Source of the DNA: DASXQK01 sp963757155
Lineage (GTDB): Bacteria > Pseudomonadota > Alphaproteobacteria > Dongiales > Dongiaceae
Direction of reading: 5' to 3'
Length of the DNA: 64,000 nt
Assembly: GCA_963757155.1 (NCBI GenBank)
Contig: CAVWQS010000040.1
Span: 124,001 to 188,000, forward strand
Position 1 is the stretch's first letter. Each line of letters starts with the position of its first letter. The notes beneath the pieces were generated by a model. It ran no database searches. It saw only the letters and a program-made list of their open reading frames with translations, and was not told the origin of the DNA. Positions 61,121 through 64,000 of this stretch are shown here, piece by piece. A program made the translations under genes and the position numbers.

Positions 61121-63591
61121 AGCTCACACCCGCCGTGGCGGCGGTACCGCTGCTGCTCCTCCTCCTCACCTGGCTGCTGCTGCAGGGCATGAATCCCGAC
61201 GCCCAGCTCTCCACGCAAGCCATTGCCGCGCTCGATGATTTCGCTTTAGCGGAAAGCGCGCTGCATCGCGATGTGCTGAGCGCCCGGGCCGGCTTGCTGC
61301 ACAACTACGATTCCCTCGTCCGGGAGGACAAGGCGCTGAACGCGGCGCTCGATCGATTGCACGCGGCCGCGGCCGGCTTCAGCGAGAGCCGGGCGCCGAT
61401 CGCCGAGCTCGCGGCCGCCGTCGCCCGGCAGGAAATGCTGACCGAACGATTCAAGAGCGACAATGCCCTGCTGCAGAACTCGCTCGCCTATTTCGGCCTG
61501 TTCAGCGTCAAGCTCAGCGCATCGAATTTGAACGGGCCGATCTTTCCCGCGGTCAGCGAGCTCGCCGCCGCCATGCTGCATCTGACCCTCGACACCTCGC
61601 CACCGGCCGCCCAGGCGGTGGCTGCGCGGCTGGATGGCTTGGCCACCCAGAGTTTCCCTGCAAGTGACGCCGACTCGCTGCAGGCGCTGCTGGCGCATGG
61701 ACGGATGCTGCATGATCTGCTGCCGGTGACGGACCGCCTGGTGAAGGCCCTGATCGCGATGCCGAGCCTGGAGACGCAGGAGGCCGTCCGCCGGGTGGTG
61801 CTGGCGCGCCAGGCAGAATTGGAAGAACGGGCCGGGCAATTCCGCATCCTGCTCTACGCGACCTCGCTGCTGCTGCTGGGTTTCCTCGTCCATCTCGGGC
61901 TGGAGCTTCGGGCGCGGGCCCGGGCGCTGCGCCAGCGTGCCGCCTTGGAGCATGTGATCGCGGGCATCTCGACGCGCTTCATCAGCCTGCGCCCCCGCGA
62001 GATCGATGCGCATATCGAGCAGGCGCTCGCACAATTGGCGCGCTGCATCGGGGCGGACCGGGGCTATCTCATCCTCCCGGGCGCGCCCGGCCGGGTCTAT
62101 GGCTGGTACCGGGAGGGGGCCGGCTTCCCCGCGGGCTGGCCGGCCCGCGCGCCGGCCTTGGCCGCGCGTTTCCCGGCCACCGAGGAGGGGATCGTCCATG
62201 TCCCTCGCGTCGAGCGCCTGCCTTCCGGCGCCGACAAATCCGCGCTCGCCGACGCCGGCCTCAGGGGCTGGGCCTGCGTGCCGAGCGGGCGGGGGTGCCC
62301 AGCGGTCCTGGGCTTCGATGCGCTGCGTTCGGCCATGGCCACGCCCGCCGACGAGCTCAGCCTGCTGCGCATGGCCCTGGACGCGCTCGGCAATGCCGTG
62401 CGGCGCGAGACCCTGGAGCGCGACCGCGCTCGGCTGGAGACCAGCCTGCAGCAGGCCCGGCGCATGGAGACGATCGGCGCGCTGGCCAGCGGCATCGCGC
62501 ATAACTTCAACAATATCGTCGGCGCGATCCTGGGATATACGGAGATGGCCGAGGCGCAGGTCGCGACCGGCAGCCGCCCGGCCCACAATCTCGCCGAAAT
62601 CCGCCGCGCCGGCGAGCAGGCGCGCAATCTCGTGGATCAGATCCTCGCCTTCGGCCGGCGGCGCGACATCCGGCGCCAGCCGGTGAGCGTGAAAGTGCTG
62701 ATGGCGGAGACCTCCTCGCTGCTGCATGCGTCGCTCCCCTCGGGGATCGACCTGGTCATCCGCGGATCGGAAGAATCCGCGGCCATCTCCGGGGCGCCCG
62801 AGCAGATCCAGCAGGTGATGCTCAATCTCTGCAACAACGCGGCCCAGGCAATGGATGGCAAGGGGCGTCTCGAGGTCGAGGCGGCGATTTGCGACATCGC
62901 CCAGACCATGGCCCTCAGCCACGGCGATCTGGCGCCGGGCTGCTATGTGCGGCTCTCTGTCAGCGATGCCGGGCGCGGCATGGACGAAGCCCTTCTCGAG
63001 CGGATCTTCGAGCCCTTCTTCACCACGCGCCTCGGCGGATATGGGCTGGGGCTGGCGACGGTGCGCGAGATCGTGCGCGAGCACGGCGGGGCGATGAACG
63101 TTCGCAGCGCGCCCGGTGCGGGCAGCCGCTTCGAGGCCTGGCTGCCCTGCAGCGCCGCTCCCGAATCGTTGGCCGATGAGGTCGAGCCGGTGCTTCCGCT
63201 CGGGCGCGGCGAGACCCTGCTGGTTCTGGATGACGACCGCGCCCAGCTCACCCGGGCCGAGGAGACGATGGCCGCGCTCGGCTATGAGCCGGTCGGCTTC
63301 ACCGGCCCCCGCGAGGCGCTGGCCGCCTGCCGGGCAGCGCCGGACCGGTTCGATGTCGCCGTGCTGGACCAATTGGCGACGCTGGGCGCTACCCTCGACC
63401 TGGCGGCGGCGCTGCATAAGATCGCGCCCGATCTGCCGATCCTGCTGGCCACCACCTCCGCCGATGAGATCGACGCGGAGATCTTGATGGCGGTCGGAAT
63501 CTCCGAGGTCGTGCGCCGGCCCTTCATGTCCATCGAGATCGCCGCGGCGCTGTCGCGGTGCCTGAAGAGCGATCGTCTGAAAGCGGCCTAG
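61117..63591 (+). CDS. VirA-like hybrid sensor histidine kinase
   Basis: An 824-residue sensor. An N-terminal helix (residues 8-24) and a second near 245-262 (LLYATSLLLLGFLVHLGLEL) bracket a periplasmic DAHL-like helical domain. Then a GAF-type domain (about 280-430), HisKA with phospho-His462 in GALASGIAHNFNNIVGAILGY, HATPase (NLCNNAAQAMDG... FEPFFTTRLGGYGLGLATVREIVREHGG) and a C-terminal receiver. The receiver has acceptor Asp751 (VAVLDQ) but the usual Lys before PF is Arg (VVRRPF). This architecture is that of kinases annotated VirA-like. It is translationally coupled to the peroxidase. Confidence 0.92.
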   Translation: MKLTPAVAAVPLLLLLLTWLLLQGMNPDAQLSTQAIAALDDFALAESALHRDVLSARAGLLHNYDSLVREDKALNAALDRLHAAAAGFSESRAPIAELAAAVARQEMLTERFKSDNALLQNSLAYFGLFSVKLSASNLNGPIFPAVSELAAAMLHLTLDTSPPAAQAVAARLDGLATQSFPASDADSLQALLAHGRMLHDLLPVTDRLVKALIAMPSLETQEAVRRVVLARQAELEERAGQFRILLYATSLLLLGFLVHLGLELRARARALRQRAALEHVIAGISTRFISLRPREIDAHIEQALAQLARCIGADRGYLILPGAPGRVYGWYREGAGFPAGWPARAPALAARFPATEEGIVHVPRVERLPSGADKSALADAGLRGWACVPSGRGCPAVLGFDALRSAMATPADELSLLRMALDALGNAVRRETLERDRARLETSLQQARRMETIGALASGIAHNFNNIVGAILGYTEMAEAQVATGSRPAHNLAEIRRAGEQARNLVDQILAFGRRRDIRRQPVSVKVLMAETSSLLHASLPSGIDLVIRGSEESAAISGAPEQIQQVMLNLCNNAAQAMDGKGRLEVEAAICDIAQTMALSHGDLAPGCYVRLSVSDAGRGMDEALLERIFEPFFTTRLGGYGLGLATVREIVREHGGAMNVRSAPGAGSRFEAWLPCSAAPESLADEVEPVLPLGRGETLLVLDDDRAQLTRAEETMAALGYEPVGFTGPREALAACRAAPDRFDVAVLDQLATLGATLDLAAALHKIAPDLPILLATTSADEIDAEILMAVGISEVVRRPFMSIEIAAALSRCLKSDRLKAA

Positions 63592-63725
63592 AAGGTTGCT
63601 CTTCGCAGGTGCATTACGCCCGTAACCCTTTTCATCCCCGGCGAAATCCCTCCGTAGCCAAGCCCCCGCATCTTGTCGGTGGCGAAGGGATTCGTCCCCC
63701 ATCGCAATGAACAAGGAGCTGACGA

Positions 63726-64000
63726 TGACGGTGATGAATTTGATGGCGGGCACCTGGCTGAGCGCCGCCGATGAGCTGGGCCGCTCGATGCCGGGCAAGG
63801 TCGCGCTCCCGGGCGATGATGCCTACGCCCGCGCCCGGCAGATCTGGAACGGGGCAGTCGACCATCGCCCGGCGCTTTTCGCCTTTTGCGAAACGGCCGA
63901 GGATGTGCAATCCGCGCTGCAGATTGCCCGTGTCCATGGCCTGCCGCTGTCGGTGCGCGGCGGCGGGCATGATTGGGCGGGACGGGCGCTGCGGCCGGAT
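63726..64000 (+). CDS. FAD-binding oxidoreductase, BBE/PCMH type (5' part)
   Basis: The first 91 codons of a flavoprotein of the berberine-bridge/6-hydroxynicotine-oxidase-like family: AFCETAEDVQSALQIARVHGLPLSVRGGGHDWAGR includes the RGGGH FAD-attachment motif with its His. AAGGAG lies six bases before the start. Cut by the window end. Commonly found next to VirA-like kinases and di-haem peroxidases, so it likely belongs to the same locus. Confidence 0.88.

Noticed and set aside
61246..63798. 850-residue minus-strand open frame
   Set aside because: Antisense shadow of the VirA-like kinase.

Overview
The window is GC-rich chromosomal DNA from an alphaproteobacterium, most likely of the Rhodospirillales type. 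Support comes from a petABC cytochrome bc1 operon, the order lgt-midA-pgeF opposite ubiK, the run moxR / DUF1285 / NUDIX / DUF6111 / cca, the block prs-rplY-pth-ychF, a phasin, and the alphaproteobacterial style of most proteins. I cannot name a genus. There is no rRNA, tRNA, CRISPR array or prophage.

Layout. 1-3671: moxR (cut by the left edge) and a rightward run ending in cca. 3721-4845: an IS30-family element inserted in a dRS3-like palindromic repeat. 4937-10852: a DMT permease, hemF, trmL, petABC and a VOC protein. 11118-16901: a solitary peptide-binding lipid/periplasmic receptor, a 2-oxoglutarate oxygenase, bluB under a cobalamin riboswitch, a GNAT and an amidohydrolase. 17053-23279: a FecR/CHASE2-cyclase pair, a two-subunit aconitase X, a divergent enolase-superfamily enzyme and a small lipoprotein. 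23449-37053: housekeeping (ychF, pth, rplY, prs, creatinase-like M24, pgeF, midA, lgt, ubiK, ybjN, proC, ybaK, phasin, csaA, ogt, alkB).

37064-49094 is the most interesting block. Twelve tightly packed leftward genes encode a NicX-like ring-cleaving dioxygenase, a CoxG-like protein, a three-subunit molybdenum hydroxylase, two alpha/beta hydrolases and a complete LIV-type ABC importer. A divergent TetR gene lies beyond a perfect 10-1-10 palindrome that overlaps a good promoter. I read this as an uptake and degradation operon for an N-heteroaromatic compound. Next to it, 49229-56983 is a second leftward catabolic operon: a 2-aminobenzoyl-CoA monooxygenase/reductase-type fusion, SDR, enoyl-CoA hydratase, acyl-CoA dehydrogenase, RidA, aryl-CoA ligase and MarR, fitting aerobic CoA-dependent anthranilate (or salicylate) degradation.

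57090-64000 holds an unknown membrane protein, a TetR gene with two operator-like palindromes, and a signalling/redox locus: response regulator, DUF1127 protein, di-haem peroxidase, VirA-like hybrid kinase and the start of a FAD-dependent oxidoreductase.

Caution: at least a dozen genes, including ones expected to be essential (petC, lgt), carry single-base frameshifts, several in C or G runs. These look like consensus errors, not real pseudogenes. They also create two false gene fusions (midA-pgeF and ligase-MarR), which I have split.
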